NCBI RefSeq assembly: GCF_900188405.1
Contig: NZ_FZOF01000043.1
Coordinates: 1 to 52,147, forward strand
Source: Actinacidiphila glaucinigra
GTDB lineage: Bacteria > Actinomycetota > Actinomycetes > Streptomycetales > Streptomycetaceae
DNA length: 52,147 nucleotides
Direction: 5' to 3'
Made by a program: the position numbers and the translations under genes. Each line of letters starts with the position of its first letter. Positions within the stretch are counted from its first letter, which is position 1. Below the pieces are notes generated by a model. The model was given only the letters and a program-made list of their open reading frames with translations, had not been told where the DNA came from and did no database searches. Below, piece after piece: positions 26,073-33,817 of the stretch.

Positions 26073-26333
26073 CTACGCCCCCTCCCCCACCGCCTCGAAG
26101 CGCCAGCGGTGGACGGCCCGCAGGGCCAGCCCCTCGTCCGGTTCGGGGAGTTCGGGCAGCGGCGCGTCGTACGGGGCATCCCACCAGGTGATGACCAGGA
26201 CCCGGTCCTGCGGGGCGGAGAAGGTCTCCCGGCGCAGCGGTGCCGGCGAGAGCAACCGCGAGCGGGCCCACGCCAGCAGCTCGGGCCCGCGCCCCTCGAC
26301 AGCGCGGGCCTCCCACATCAGGGCGACGGTCAC
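26073..26333 (-). CDS. Small conserved-looking hypothetical protein
   Basis: An 86-residue protein I do not recognise. It is rich in Trp and Pro (WEARAVEGRGPELLAW, VITWWDAP) and has a single-domain alpha/beta look that could fit a dimeric ferredoxin-like fold. Its GTG start overlaps the tsaD stop codon in a four-base GTGA, so it is translationally coupled to tsaD and is the last gene of the tsaB-rimI-tsaD run. Confidence 0.75.
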   Translation of the reverse strand: MTVALMWEARAVEGRGPELLAWARSRLLSPAPLRRETFSAPQDRVLVITWWDAPYDAPLPELPEPDEGLALRAVHRWRFEAVGEGA

Positions 26334-27445
26334 GAGTAGAGGTTGTCCTTGCTGAGCTCATGGACGTGGTCATGACCGTGACCGTGGCCGTGGTCGTGCG
26401 TGTGCCCGGGCACGGACACGTCCGTGACCTGCAGCGAGGAGTCCGCCGGAAGGTCCCACGTGGACGACGGCCGGCCGCGGGCCACCATCTCCGCGCCGAG
26501 GGCCGCGACCATGGCGCCGTTGTCGGTGCACAGCTTGGGCCGCGGCACGCGCAGGAGGATCCCCGCGTCCTCGCAGCGCTCCTGCGCCAGCGAGCGCAGC
26601 CGGGTGTTGGCCGCGACGCCGCCGCCGATCATCAGATGGTCGACGCCGTTGTCCTTGCAGGCCCGGATCGCCTTGCGGGTGAGGACGTCGACGACGGCCT
26701 CCTGGAAGGACGCGGACACGTCGGCGACCGGCACCTCCACGCCCTCCCGGCGCTTGGACTCGATCCACCGGGCCACCGCGGTCTTCAGGCCGGAGAAGGA
26801 GAAGTCGTAGATCGGGTCGCGGGAGCCGGTCAGGCCGCGGGGGAAGCGGATCGCGGCCGGGTCGCCCTCGCGGGCCGCGCGGTCGATGGCGGGCCCGCCG
26901 GGGAAGCCGAGGCCCAGCACGCGGGCGACCTTGTCGAAGGCCTCGCCCGCCGCGTCGTCGATGGTGGAGCCCAGCGGGCGGACGTCGCCGGTGATGTCGG
27001 GGGCCAGCAGCAGCGAGGAGTGGCCGCCGGACACCAACAGCGCCATCGTCGGCTCGGGCAGCGGCCCGTGCTCCAGCTGGTCCACGCAGATGTGCGAGGC
27101 GAGGTGGTTGACCCCGTACAGCGGCTTGCCGAGCGCGTAGGCGTACGCCTTCGCCGCGGACACGCCGACCAGCAGGGCGCCCGCGAGCCCGGGGCCCGCG
27201 GTGACGGCGATCCCGTCGAGGTCGGAGGCGGCGACGCCGGCCTCCTTCAGCGCGCGCTGGATGGTGGGGACCATCGCCTCCAGGTGCGCACGGCTGGCGA
27301 CCTCGGGCACGACGCCGCCGAAGCGGGCGTGCTCGTCGACGCTGGACGCGACCGCGTCGGCGAGCAGGGTGTGCCCGCGCACGATGCCGACACCGGTCTC
27401 GTCGCAGGACGTCTCGATGCCGAGGACAAGGGGCTCGTCAGCCAT
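26330..27445 (-). CDS. tsaD: tRNA N6-adenosine threonylcarbamoyltransferase TsaD
   Basis: A 371-residue ASKHA-fold enzyme that transfers the threonylcarbamoyl group to A37 of ANN-decoding tRNAs (t6A) together with TsaB and TsaE. Seen: LGIETSCDETGVG (8-20), the metal-binding NHLASH, LVSGGHSSL, and the nucleotide site GGGVAANTRLR. The last 30 residues form an unusual His-rich tail (HTHDHGHGHGHDHVH) beyond the normal end of the fold. It overlaps rimI by eight bases. Confidence 0.97.
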   Translation of the reverse strand: MADEPLVLGIETSCDETGVGIVRGHTLLADAVASSVDEHARFGGVVPEVASRAHLEAMVPTIQRALKEAGVAASDLDGIAVTAGPGLAGALLVGVSAAKAYAYALGKPLYGVNHLASHICVDQLEHGPLPEPTMALLVSGGHSSLLLAPDITGDVRPLGSTIDDAAGEAFDKVARVLGLGFPGGPAIDRAAREGDPAAIRFPRGLTGSRDPIYDFSFSGLKTAVARWIESKRREGVEVPVADVSASFQEAVVDVLTRKAIRACKDNGVDHLMIGGGVAANTRLRSLAQERCEDAGILLRVPRPKLCTDNGAMVAALGAEMVARGRPSSTWDLPADSSLQVTDVSVPGHTHDHGHGHGHDHVHELSKDNLYS

Positions 27446-27953
27446 GGGTGGTCTCTGTTCCTTGTAGTCCCGGTACGTCAGGGGAGGCGGGCAGCTCGCC
27501 GAGCCTCATCACGAGCGCGTCGACGTTGCCCGGCTGGTAGTAGCCGCGCCGGAAGCCGATCGGCTCGAAGCCGAAGCGCGCGTACAGCCGCTGGGCGCGG
27601 ACGTTGTCGACGCGCACCTCCAGCAGCACCTCGTGGCACTCGAAGGCGGTGGCCCGGCGCAGCAGTTCGGCGAGCAGCCGGGCGCCGAGGCCGGTGCCCC
27701 ACTGGTCGGTGGCGACGGCGATGGTCTGCACGTCCCCGGTGCCGCCGACGGCGGCCAGGCCCGCGTAGCCGACGACCCGTCCGGTGCCGTCCTCGGCCAC
27801 GACGTAGTACCGGGTCGCCGAAGGGTGCCGCGCGTCGGCCAGTTCGGACCAGAACATCCCGCGCGACCACGCGTCGTCCGGGAAGAGCCCGTGTTCCAGC
27901 TCCATCACCGGGTCCAGGTCCCACCAGCGCATCTCGCGCATCGCCGCGGTCAC
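27438..27953 (-). CDS. rimI: Ribosomal-protein-alanine N-acetyltransferase RimI
   Basis: A 171-residue GNAT acetyltransferase. Motif A/B (VQTIAVATDQWGTGLGARLLAELL) binds acetyl-CoA, and LEVRVDNVRAQRLYARFGFEPIGFRRGYY is the RimI signature. The family acetylates the N-terminal alanine of ribosomal protein S18. The GTG start at 27,953 overlaps the tsaB stop in GTGA, so it is coupled. It lies between tsaB and tsaD as in mycobacteria. Confidence 0.94.
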   Translation of the reverse strand: MTAAMREMRWWDLDPVMELEHGLFPDDAWSRGMFWSELADARHPSATRYYVVAEDGTGRVVGYAGLAAVGGTGDVQTIAVATDQWGTGLGARLLAELLRRATAFECHEVLLEVRVDNVRAQRLYARFGFEPIGFRRGYYQPGNVDALVMRLGELPASPDVPGLQGTETTHG

Positions 27954-28603
27954 TTCGGCAGGACCGCCTTGTAGCCGGCGGGCACCTGGGCGTCCGGGCG
28001 GCGCAGATAGAGCGGCAGCGCGGGGAGGAAGTCCTCGCCGTCCGCCAGCTTCACGGCGGCCAGCGCCGCCAGCGCGGCGGCGGACTGGTCGGCGGGCGGC
28101 CGGACGTCGGTGAAGACCTCGGGGTAGAGGGCGGCGCCCGCGCCCACCGCGGGCACCCCGGCGACCTCGTCGGCGATGTCGCCGGGCCGGTCCACGGCCG
28201 GGTCGGTCACCCGGGCCCTGGGGCCCTCGTACCGGGCCCAGTAGACCTCCTTGCGGCGGGCGTCCGTCGCCACGACGAACGGCCCCTCGACCGCGGCGGC
28301 GTACGCCAGCCCGTCGAGGGTGCAGATCCCGTGGACGGGGACGCCGAGGACGTCGGCGAAGGAGACCGCGGTCACCAGTCCGACGCGCAGCCCCGTGTAA
28401 GGGCCGGGGCCGACGCCGACCACGATCCCGGTCACGTCGCCCAGTACGGTCCCGGCCTCCCGCAGTACGCGGTCCACGGCGGGCATCAGCAGTTCCCCGT
28501 GCCGTCGCGCGTCGATCTCCGTCGACTCTGCGAGCACGCGCCGGCCGTCGTGCAGGGCGACCGTCACGGCGGGGGTTGCGGTATCGAAGGCAAGCAGCAG
28601 CAC
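27950..28603 (-). CDS. tsaB: t6A accessory protein TsaB
   Basis: A 217-residue ASKHA-fold partner of TsaD in t6A synthesis. The N-terminus LLLAFDTATPAVTVAL, the central GVGPGPYTGLRVGLVTA (66-82) and GICTLDGLAYAA are characteristic. It lacks catalytic metal ligands and serves as a scaffold. It is the first gene in the tsaB-rimI-tsaD operon; the divergent upstream gap of 137 bases presumably holds promoters for both directions. Confidence 0.96.
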   Translation of the reverse strand: MLLLAFDTATPAVTVALHDGRRVLAESTEIDARRHGELLMPAVDRVLREAGTVLGDVTGIVVGVGPGPYTGLRVGLVTAVSFADVLGVPVHGICTLDGLAYAAAVEGPFVVATDARRKEVYWARYEGPRARVTDPAVDRPGDIADEVAGVPAVGAGAALYPEVFTDVRPPADQSAAALAALAAVKLADGEDFLPALPLYLRRPDAQVPAGYKAVLPK

Positions 28604-28740
28604 GCGTTCAGCCTACGGCGTTCACCGGGGTGGCCCCGCCAGGACGGGGGCGCCGCCGACGCCCGGGACGGCGCTCCCGTCGCCGTGCGGCACGGCTGCT
28701 AACGTCAACCCAGCGTGACGCCCACCTCCGGAGGAAAGCC

Positions 28741-29310
28741 GTGGCAAGCATCGGTTCAGGGACGATCGTGACCGGACTGACCGCAGCCGCCCTGGCCGCC
28801 GTCGGCGTGCTCGCCGTCCAGGCTTCCGGCTCCGCCGACGAGATGCCCGAGGGCGTCCGCCCCGCGGCCGCCGGCGACACCGGCCCCACCGCGGCGGCCT
28901 CCGCCTCGCCCTCGCCGGAGCGGAAGAACGAGCTCCCCGCGGCCTCCGGCAGCGGCACCAGGGTCGTGTACTCGCTCCGCGCGGACCGCGTGTGGCTGGT
29001 CGGCGAGGACGGGAAGGCGCGCACCACCTACGTGGTCGTCCCCGGCACCGTCGACCCCGCCCCCGGCACCTACTCCGTGGCCTCCCGCAGCGCCTCCGGG
29101 GTCGGCGGCGACGGCGTGGCCGTCGAGAACGTGGTGCGGTTCACCACCGTGGACAGCGTGGTGATCGGCTTCAGCGCGGCGAAGGACGGCTCGCTGCCCG
29201 ACGCCCCGCCCCCGGGCCAGCAGACCGGCGGCATCCGCGAGAAGCGGAAGGACGGCGCGGCGCTGTGGAAGTTCGCGACCATCGGCAGCAAGATCGTCGT
29301 CGTCCGCTGA
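28741..29310 (+). CDS. Exported protein resembling an L,D-transpeptidase domain without its catalytic Cys
   Basis: A 189-residue protein with an N-terminal hydrophobic segment (TIVTGLTAAALAAVGVLAV, 8-26), an Ala/Ser/Pro-rich linker (27-70) and a C-terminal domain. The pattern RVWLVGEDGKARTTYVVVPGTVDPAPGTYSV and the end GGIREKRKDGAALWKFATIGSKIVVV resemble the start and end of a YkuD domain, but the usual SHGC-I-R reads TGGIR, with Gly164 replacing Cys and no His before it. I infer a non-catalytic YkuD-like wall protein. GGAGGAAAGCC precedes the GTG start. It is divergent from tsaB. Confidence 0.78.
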   Translation: MASIGSGTIVTGLTAAALAAVGVLAVQASGSADEMPEGVRPAAAGDTGPTAAASASPSPERKNELPAASGSGTRVVYSLRADRVWLVGEDGKARTTYVVVPGTVDPAPGTYSVASRSASGVGGDGVAVENVVRFTTVDSVVIGFSAAKDGSLPDAPPPGQQTGGIREKRKDGAALWKFATIGSKIVVVR

Positions 29311-29416
29311 TTTCCCCCGGAGGAGTGAACGCCCGCGGGGCCCGTACGACGGGCGGCGGGCACCCCGCGTCCCACTGCCCGGCCGGTCCGGCCCGGGCGG
29401 TGCGGATCGCTCCCGC

Positions 29417-29587
29417 TCAGGCCGCGTCCGCCTGGGGCCGCTTCGTGGGCTCGTCCTGCGTCGCGTCCGGTTCCGGCTCCTCGTGCTCCCCCGGCGGGGT
29501 GCACACCGCGTTCGCCGCCGCGGACGCCGCGAGCAGCGCCTGCACCGAGTAACCCTGCTCCGGCTCCGGGGCCGTGTGGGCCGACAT
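29417..29587 (-). CDS. Small peptide gene (56 residues), unrecognised
   Basis: The frame encodes a 56-residue acidic, Ala/Pro/Glu-rich peptide beginning MSAHTAPEPEQGYSVQ and containing a single Cys (ANAVCTPP). A strong AGGAGG lies six bases before the ATG, and codon third positions are G/C-rich, which supports translation. No signal or membrane segment is seen. A palindrome 28 bases upstream may control it. Function unknown. Confidence 0.65.
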   Translation of the reverse strand: MSAHTAPEPEQGYSVQALLAASAAANAVCTPPGEHEEPEPDATQDEPTKRPQADAA

Positions 29588-29614
29588 GGATGCCTCCTGG
29601 GTCCGACGGGGTCG

Positions 29615-29632
29615 GGTTAGGCAGCCCTAACC
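29615..29632 (-). promoter_or_regulatory. Palindrome upstream of the 56-residue gene (iron-box-like)
   Basis: GGTTAGG and CCTAACC with a four-base spacer form a perfect 7-base dyad, 27 bases before the small gene. The arms contain the TTAGG/CCTAA halves of the DtxR/DmdR iron box, but the spacing is four instead of nine bases, so identity as an iron box is only a possibility. A 6-base stem CCGACA/TGTCGG at 29,684-29,698 just to the right may end tsaE. Confidence 0.5.
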
Positions 29633-29711
29633 AGCTCCTGGACTCCAGCAGAACACGTGGGACGTGCCGCACGCAACATCTTCCCGACACCTTGTCGGAA
29701 CGGTTACGCGC

Positions 29712-30236
29712 TCAGACGCCGAGCCCCGCCAGGTCCTTACCGGCCCAGCGCGCGCCGACACCGGTGACGACGACCTCGCGCACGTCGTGGTCCTCCTGCC
29801 CGTTCCCCGCGACCTCCCCCACCGCACGGTGGATCACCAGCTGCAGCCGGTCGTCGGAGAGCTCCTCGACCTTGCCCTCGCCCCACTCGACCACGACCAC
29901 CGACTCCGGCAGCGAGACGTCGAGGTCCAGGTCCTCCATCTCGTCGAGGCCGCCGGCCAGCCGGTACGCGTCCACGTGCACCAGGGCCGGGCCGCCGGAC
30001 AGCGAGGGGTGCACCCGCGCGATCACGAAGGTCGGCGACGTCACCGCGCCCCGGACGCCCATGCCCTCGCCGAGACCACGGGTCAGCGTGGTCTTGCCCG
30101 CGCCCAGGTCACCGCTGAGGACGACGAGGTCGCCGGCGCGCAGCAGCGGCGCGAGACGGCGCCCCAGCTCGCGCATCTGTTCAGGGGTCTTGACCGTGAC
30201 CCGGATCGCTTCCATGCCGATGGCTTCCATGCCCAT
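29712..30236 (-). CDS. tsaE: t6A ATPase TsaE
   Basis: A small P-loop ATPase of up to 174 residues needed for the TsaBD cycle. The Walker A motif GDLGAGKTTLTRGL (about 43-56), SPTFVIAR and VHVDAYRL are diagnostic. The N-terminus reads MGMEAIGMEAIRV, a tandem duplication of MEAIG. The second MEAI (ATG at 30,215) has GGAAG at good spacing, so the true product may be 167 residues. It is 11 bases downstream of the alpha/beta hydrolase gene. Confidence 0.95.
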   Translation of the reverse strand: MGMEAIGMEAIRVTVKTPEQMRELGRRLAPLLRAGDLVVLSGDLGAGKTTLTRGLGEGMGVRGAVTSPTFVIARVHPSLSGGPALVHVDAYRLAGGLDEMEDLDLDVSLPESVVVVEWGEGKVEELSDDRLQLVIHRAVGEVAGNGQEDHDVREVVVTGVGARWAGKDLAGLGV

Positions 30237-30247
30237 GTGCCCGAATG

Positions 30248-31528
30248 CTACGCGCCGCCGGAGGCCACCCGGTCCGCCCTGCCCGGCCCCGCGGGCGGCG
30301 GCACCGCCAGTTCGCGCAGCGCCTGCGGGACCGGCGCGCGCGAGGCGTCGGCCGCCTCGGCGAGCAGCGCGGCCAGGTGCGTGCTGACCAGCTCGGGGTG
30401 CTCCAGCATCACCAGGTGCCCGGCACCGGGCACCACCACCAGCTCGGTGTCCGGCAGGCGCTCGGCGATGGACCGGCTGTGCTCACTGGGCGTCAGCAGG
30501 TCCTTGTCCCCGGCCAGTACGAGCCCGGGCAGGCCGTCCAGCACGTCCAGGGCCTCGCTCTTCTCGTGCTCGGTGAAGGCCGGGTAGAACTCGGCGACGA
30601 CGTCGATCGGGGTCGACTCGATCATCCGCTCGGCGAAGCGCGCTACGCCCGGGTCCACGTCGGAGCCGAAGGAGTAGCGCTTGATGATCCCGGCGAAGAG
30701 GTCGGCCGTCGCCCGGCGCCCCCGCTCCACCAGGTCGACCTGGGTGCCCAGGATCCGCAGCACCCCCGGCGCCAGCGCCCGCAGGGCCCGCGCGCCCGCC
30801 GCCGGGAGACCCAGCGTCACGCTGGCCAGCTTGCCGGAGGAGGTGCCGACGAAGGCGAAGCCGGCCACCCGCTCGGCGACCACCTCGGGGAACTGGTCGG
30901 CGAAGGCCATGACCGTCATGCCCCCCATGGAGTGCCCGACGAGCACCAGCGGGCCCTCCGGCGCGGCGGCGTCCAGGACCGCCTTCAGGTCGCGGCCGAG
31001 CTGGTCGATCGTGGCGGGCCCGCCGTCCGCCTGGTCGTTGCCCCGGCCGGAGCGGCCGTGGCTGCGCTGGTCCCAGTAGACGGCGCGTATCGCCCCGCGC
31101 AGCGCGGCGCGCTGGAAGTGCCAGGAGTCCTGGTTGAGGCAGTAGCCGTGGCTGAAGACCACGGTCAGCGGCGGCGCCTGACCGCCGCGGCGGAAGAACT
31201 GCCAGCGGCGCGGCGGCACGGCCGCGTCGACCACCGCCGGGTCCGCCTCCTCGACCTCGTAGTAGAGCTCGGTGCCGTCCTCGGCGACGGCCCGGCCCGG
31301 CATCCCGCGCAGCGAGCCGTAGGGCCCGGCCAGGTCGAGGGCGAGCCGGGCGCGCTTGCGCATGCCCCGGCCGACCGTGGCCCGCTCCAGCGCCACACCG
31401 GCGGCGGCGCCCGCCGCCACGACGCCGATGGCCGCACCGACGATCCCGGCGCGCTGCCAGCGCCCGGAAGCGGCGGCCGCTTCGGCCACCGCCTCGATCG
31501 CCCCCGTTGCCTTACCGCTCTCGGTCAT
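30248..31528 (-). CDS. Alpha/beta-fold hydrolase with N-terminal membrane anchor
   Basis: A 426-residue hydrolase. One hydrophobic segment (AGIVGAAIGVVAAGAAAGVAL, about 27-47) precedes the hydrolase domain. Catalytic elements: HG oxyanion strand VFSHGYCLNQ, the nucleophile elbow LVGHSMGGM (Ser near 199), an acid in LAGDKDLLTP and the His in VPGAGHLVMLEHP. The C-terminus has an Ala/Pro-rich tail. The substrate is unknown. It lies between alr and tsaE in one leftward run, an order also seen in mycobacteria. Confidence 0.92.
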   Translation of the reverse strand: MTESGKATGAIEAVAEAAAASGRWQRAGIVGAAIGVVAAGAAAGVALERATVGRGMRKRARLALDLAGPYGSLRGMPGRAVAEDGTELYYEVEEADPAVVDAAVPPRRWQFFRRGGQAPPLTVVFSHGYCLNQDSWHFQRAALRGAIRAVYWDQRSHGRSGRGNDQADGGPATIDQLGRDLKAVLDAAAPEGPLVLVGHSMGGMTVMAFADQFPEVVAERVAGFAFVGTSSGKLASVTLGLPAAGARALRALAPGVLRILGTQVDLVERGRRATADLFAGIIKRYSFGSDVDPGVARFAERMIESTPIDVVAEFYPAFTEHEKSEALDVLDGLPGLVLAGDKDLLTPSEHSRSIAERLPDTELVVVPGAGHLVMLEHPELVSTHLAALLAEAADASRAPVPQALRELAVPPPAGPGRADRVASGGA

Positions 31529-31560
31529 GGTCGTACCGCTGCTTCCCCTCGGCTACGCGT

Positions 31561-32697
31561 TTACGTACCCACGTAGACGCGCGGCACCCGGGTCCCGATC
31601 CGAGTGACGATCTCGTACGCGATGGTGCCCGCCGCCCGCGCCCAGTCCTCGGCGGTCGGCTCACCGCGGTCACCGGGGCCGAACAGTACCGCCTCGTCGC
31701 CGGCGTCGGCGGAGTCGCCCCCGAGGTCGACCACGAACTGGTCCATCGCCACCCGCCCGGCGACCGTCCGCCACTTGCCCGCCACCAGCACCGGGCCGGT
31801 GCCCGAGGCGTGCCGCGGGACACCGTCGGCGTACCCGACGGGCACCAGCGCGAGGGTGGTCTCACCGGGGGTCGTGTAGTGGTGCCCGTAGGAGACCCCG
31901 TGGCCGCCGGGGACGCGCTTGGCCGAGGCCAGCCGCGCCGACAGCGTCATCACCGGCCGCAGCCCGAACTCGGCCGGGCCGCCGACCTGCGGGACCGGCG
32001 AGATCCCGTACATCGCCACGCCGGTCCTGACCAGGTCGAAGTGCGCCTCGGGCAGGGTCAGGGTGGCCGGGGAGTTCGCCATGTGCCGGACCTCGGGGCG
32101 CAGTCCGGCGCGCTCGGCGGTCTCCAGGGCGGTGCGGAAGACGGCGAGCTGCGCCGCGATGGAGGGGTGACCGGGCTCGTCCGCGCACGCGAAGTGCGAC
32201 CACAGCCCGGTGACCTTGACCAGGCCCGCCGCCTCGGCGGCCCGGGCGGCGGCGACCAGGTCGGGCCACTCCGCGGGCTGGGCGCCGTTGCGGCCCAGGC
32301 CCGTGTCCGCCTTCAGCTGGACGCGCGCGGTACGGCCCGCGGCCGCGGCGGCCTCCGAGACCTCGCGCAGCGCCCAGAGCGCGCTGACCGTCACGTCGAG
32401 GTCCGCCTCCACGGCGGCCCGCCAGGGCCCGCCCGGCGTCCACAGCCAGCACAGCACGGGGGCCGTGATCCCGGCCGCGCGCAGGGCCAGCGCCTCCTCG
32501 GGCGTGGCCGCGCCGAGCCAGCCGGCGCCCGCCTCCAGGGCGGCCCGGGCGCACGGCACCATCCCGTGGCCGTAGGCGTCCGCCTTGACCACGGCCATCA
32601 GCCCGGAGCGGGGCGCGCGGGCGCGCAGCGCCGCGACGTTGGACCGCAGGGCGGCGAGGTCGATCGTGGCCTGGGCGCGCAGATTCGTCTCATCCAT
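31561..32697 (-). CDS. alr: Alanine racemase
   Basis: A 378-residue PLP enzyme that interconverts L- and D-alanine for peptidoglycan. The PLP Lys is in AVVKADAYGHG (about 35-45), with HMANSPAT, VRTGVAMYGI and the second catalytic base Tyr in GVSYGHHYTTPG; the C-terminal beta domain has GRVAMDQFVVDLG. The ATG at 32,697 is used. It is 32 bases upstream of the hydrolase gene and downstream of the L,D-transpeptidase, so three envelope-linked genes are neighbours. Confidence 0.97.
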   Translation of the reverse strand: MDETNLRAQATIDLAALRSNVAALRARAPRSGLMAVVKADAYGHGMVPCARAALEAGAGWLGAATPEEALALRAAGITAPVLCWLWTPGGPWRAAVEADLDVTVSALWALREVSEAAAAAGRTARVQLKADTGLGRNGAQPAEWPDLVAAARAAEAAGLVKVTGLWSHFACADEPGHPSIAAQLAVFRTALETAERAGLRPEVRHMANSPATLTLPEAHFDLVRTGVAMYGISPVPQVGGPAEFGLRPVMTLSARLASAKRVPGGHGVSYGHHYTTPGETTLALVPVGYADGVPRHASGTGPVLVAGKWRTVAGRVAMDQFVVDLGGDSADAGDEAVLFGPGDRGEPTAEDWARAAGTIAYEIVTRIGTRVPRVYVGT

Positions 32698-32732
32698 CGC
32701 GCCCAGTGTCTCAGGCCGGCCCTGTGCCACCG

Positions 32733-33737
32733 TCACGTGGCGGGTTTGGCGCCCCACACGTACACCGCCTCCTGGATCTTCAGGACGTTCCACAGCAGGC
32801 GCGCGTTGCGGTTGGAGAGGTTGATGCAGCCGTGCGATCCGGGCGCCTTGTAGACGCTCCCGGGAGTGGCGTGCATCGCCTGGCCGCCGCTGAAGAACTG
32901 GCTGTACGGCATCGGGGCGTCGTAGATGTCCGAGACGTGGTTCTTGTGGCGCCAGTAGACGGAGAAGCGGCCGGTGCGGGTGAGGTAGCCCTTGCGGCCG
33001 CTGCGGATGGCGACCGGGCCGAAGACGACCTTGGTGCTGCTGCTCTGCACCCACAGCAGCTGGCGGTTGAGGTCGATGCAGACGATCCGCTTGCCCCGTG
33101 CCGGGGCCGGGCACCGGCGCGAGGCGTTGGGGCCCTTCCTGGTGGCCTCGTCGAGGCGGAGGTAGCCCCAGGTGGTGGGACCCGCGAAGCCGGTGGCGGG
33201 GACGATGCCCTTGGACTTCTGGAAGTGCCGGATCTCCGCGCAGTCGGCCGCGGACTGACCGCCGTTCACGGGCAGCCGCAGCCGCTTCTCCGCCTCGCGC
33301 TGGTAGGGGCCGGTGAAGGACGTGCAGTACTCGCCGTCCTCCGGGTTCTCCCCGTCCTCCTCGTCGTAGTACGGGTCCCGGTTCTCCTCCGCTGCCGCCC
33401 GCTCCTCCTGGAACTTCCGGGCCCGCTCGACGTCCTCGGCCGGCACGAACTCCACCAGTTGCGGGTCCACCCAGTCCTCGTCCTCGTCCTCGGCGGGCGC
33501 GGCACTGCGCTGGGGCTCGGCGGCCGGCATGCCGATCCGGCGGGGCGGGGCGCCCTGGTCGGGGGTGTCGACCTGCCGGGAGGCCACCGGGCCGAAGGGG
33601 ACCCCGGGGACGAGCCGGTCGACCGGCACCGGCCGGTCGCCGTCGTCCGCGACGGCCGTCGTGTGCGCACCGAGTGCCGCCAGGGCGATCACCGCCGCGG
33701 TGAGCAGCCGGACCCTACTTCTGGCATACGTTCCCAT
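32733..33737 (-). CDS. L,D-transpeptidase (YkuD) with peptidoglycan-binding region, exported
   Basis: A 334-residue exported enzyme that forms 3-3 peptidoglycan cross-links or similar bonds. It has a signal peptide (VRLLTAAVIALAALGAHTTAVA, about 9-30), a very acidic Pro-rich stretch (EDEDEDWVDPQ), a peptidoglycan-binding-like region (about 150-200, RHFQKSKGIVPATGFAGPTTW) with paired Cys, and a YkuD domain ending in the catalytic GSHGCINLSNRNARLLW. The ATG at 33,737 is chosen over a GTG two codons upstream; no clear ribosome site is seen for either. Confidence 0.95.
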   Translation of the reverse strand: MGTYARSRVRLLTAAVIALAALGAHTTAVADDGDRPVPVDRLVPGVPFGPVASRQVDTPDQGAPPRRIGMPAAEPQRSAAPAEDEDEDWVDPQLVEFVPAEDVERARKFQEERAAAEENRDPYYDEEDGENPEDGEYCTSFTGPYQREAEKRLRLPVNGGQSAADCAEIRHFQKSKGIVPATGFAGPTTWGYLRLDEATRKGPNASRRCPAPARGKRIVCIDLNRQLLWVQSSSTKVVFGPVAIRSGRKGYLTRTGRFSVYWRHKNHVSDIYDAPMPYSQFFSGGQAMHATPGSVYKAPGSHGCINLSNRNARLLWNVLKIQEAVYVWGAKPAT

Positions 33738-33817
33738 GAACACACAAATTGACCCGCGGGCGCCCGGCGGAACGCCGCGTCGCCGGACTCCACCCGTTTC
33801 GCCCAGTTGACGGCGGC

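Noticed and set aside
29615..29632. A definite DmdR/IdeR iron box
   Set aside because: Arms match but the spacer is four instead of nine bases; kept only as a palindrome of unknown ligand.
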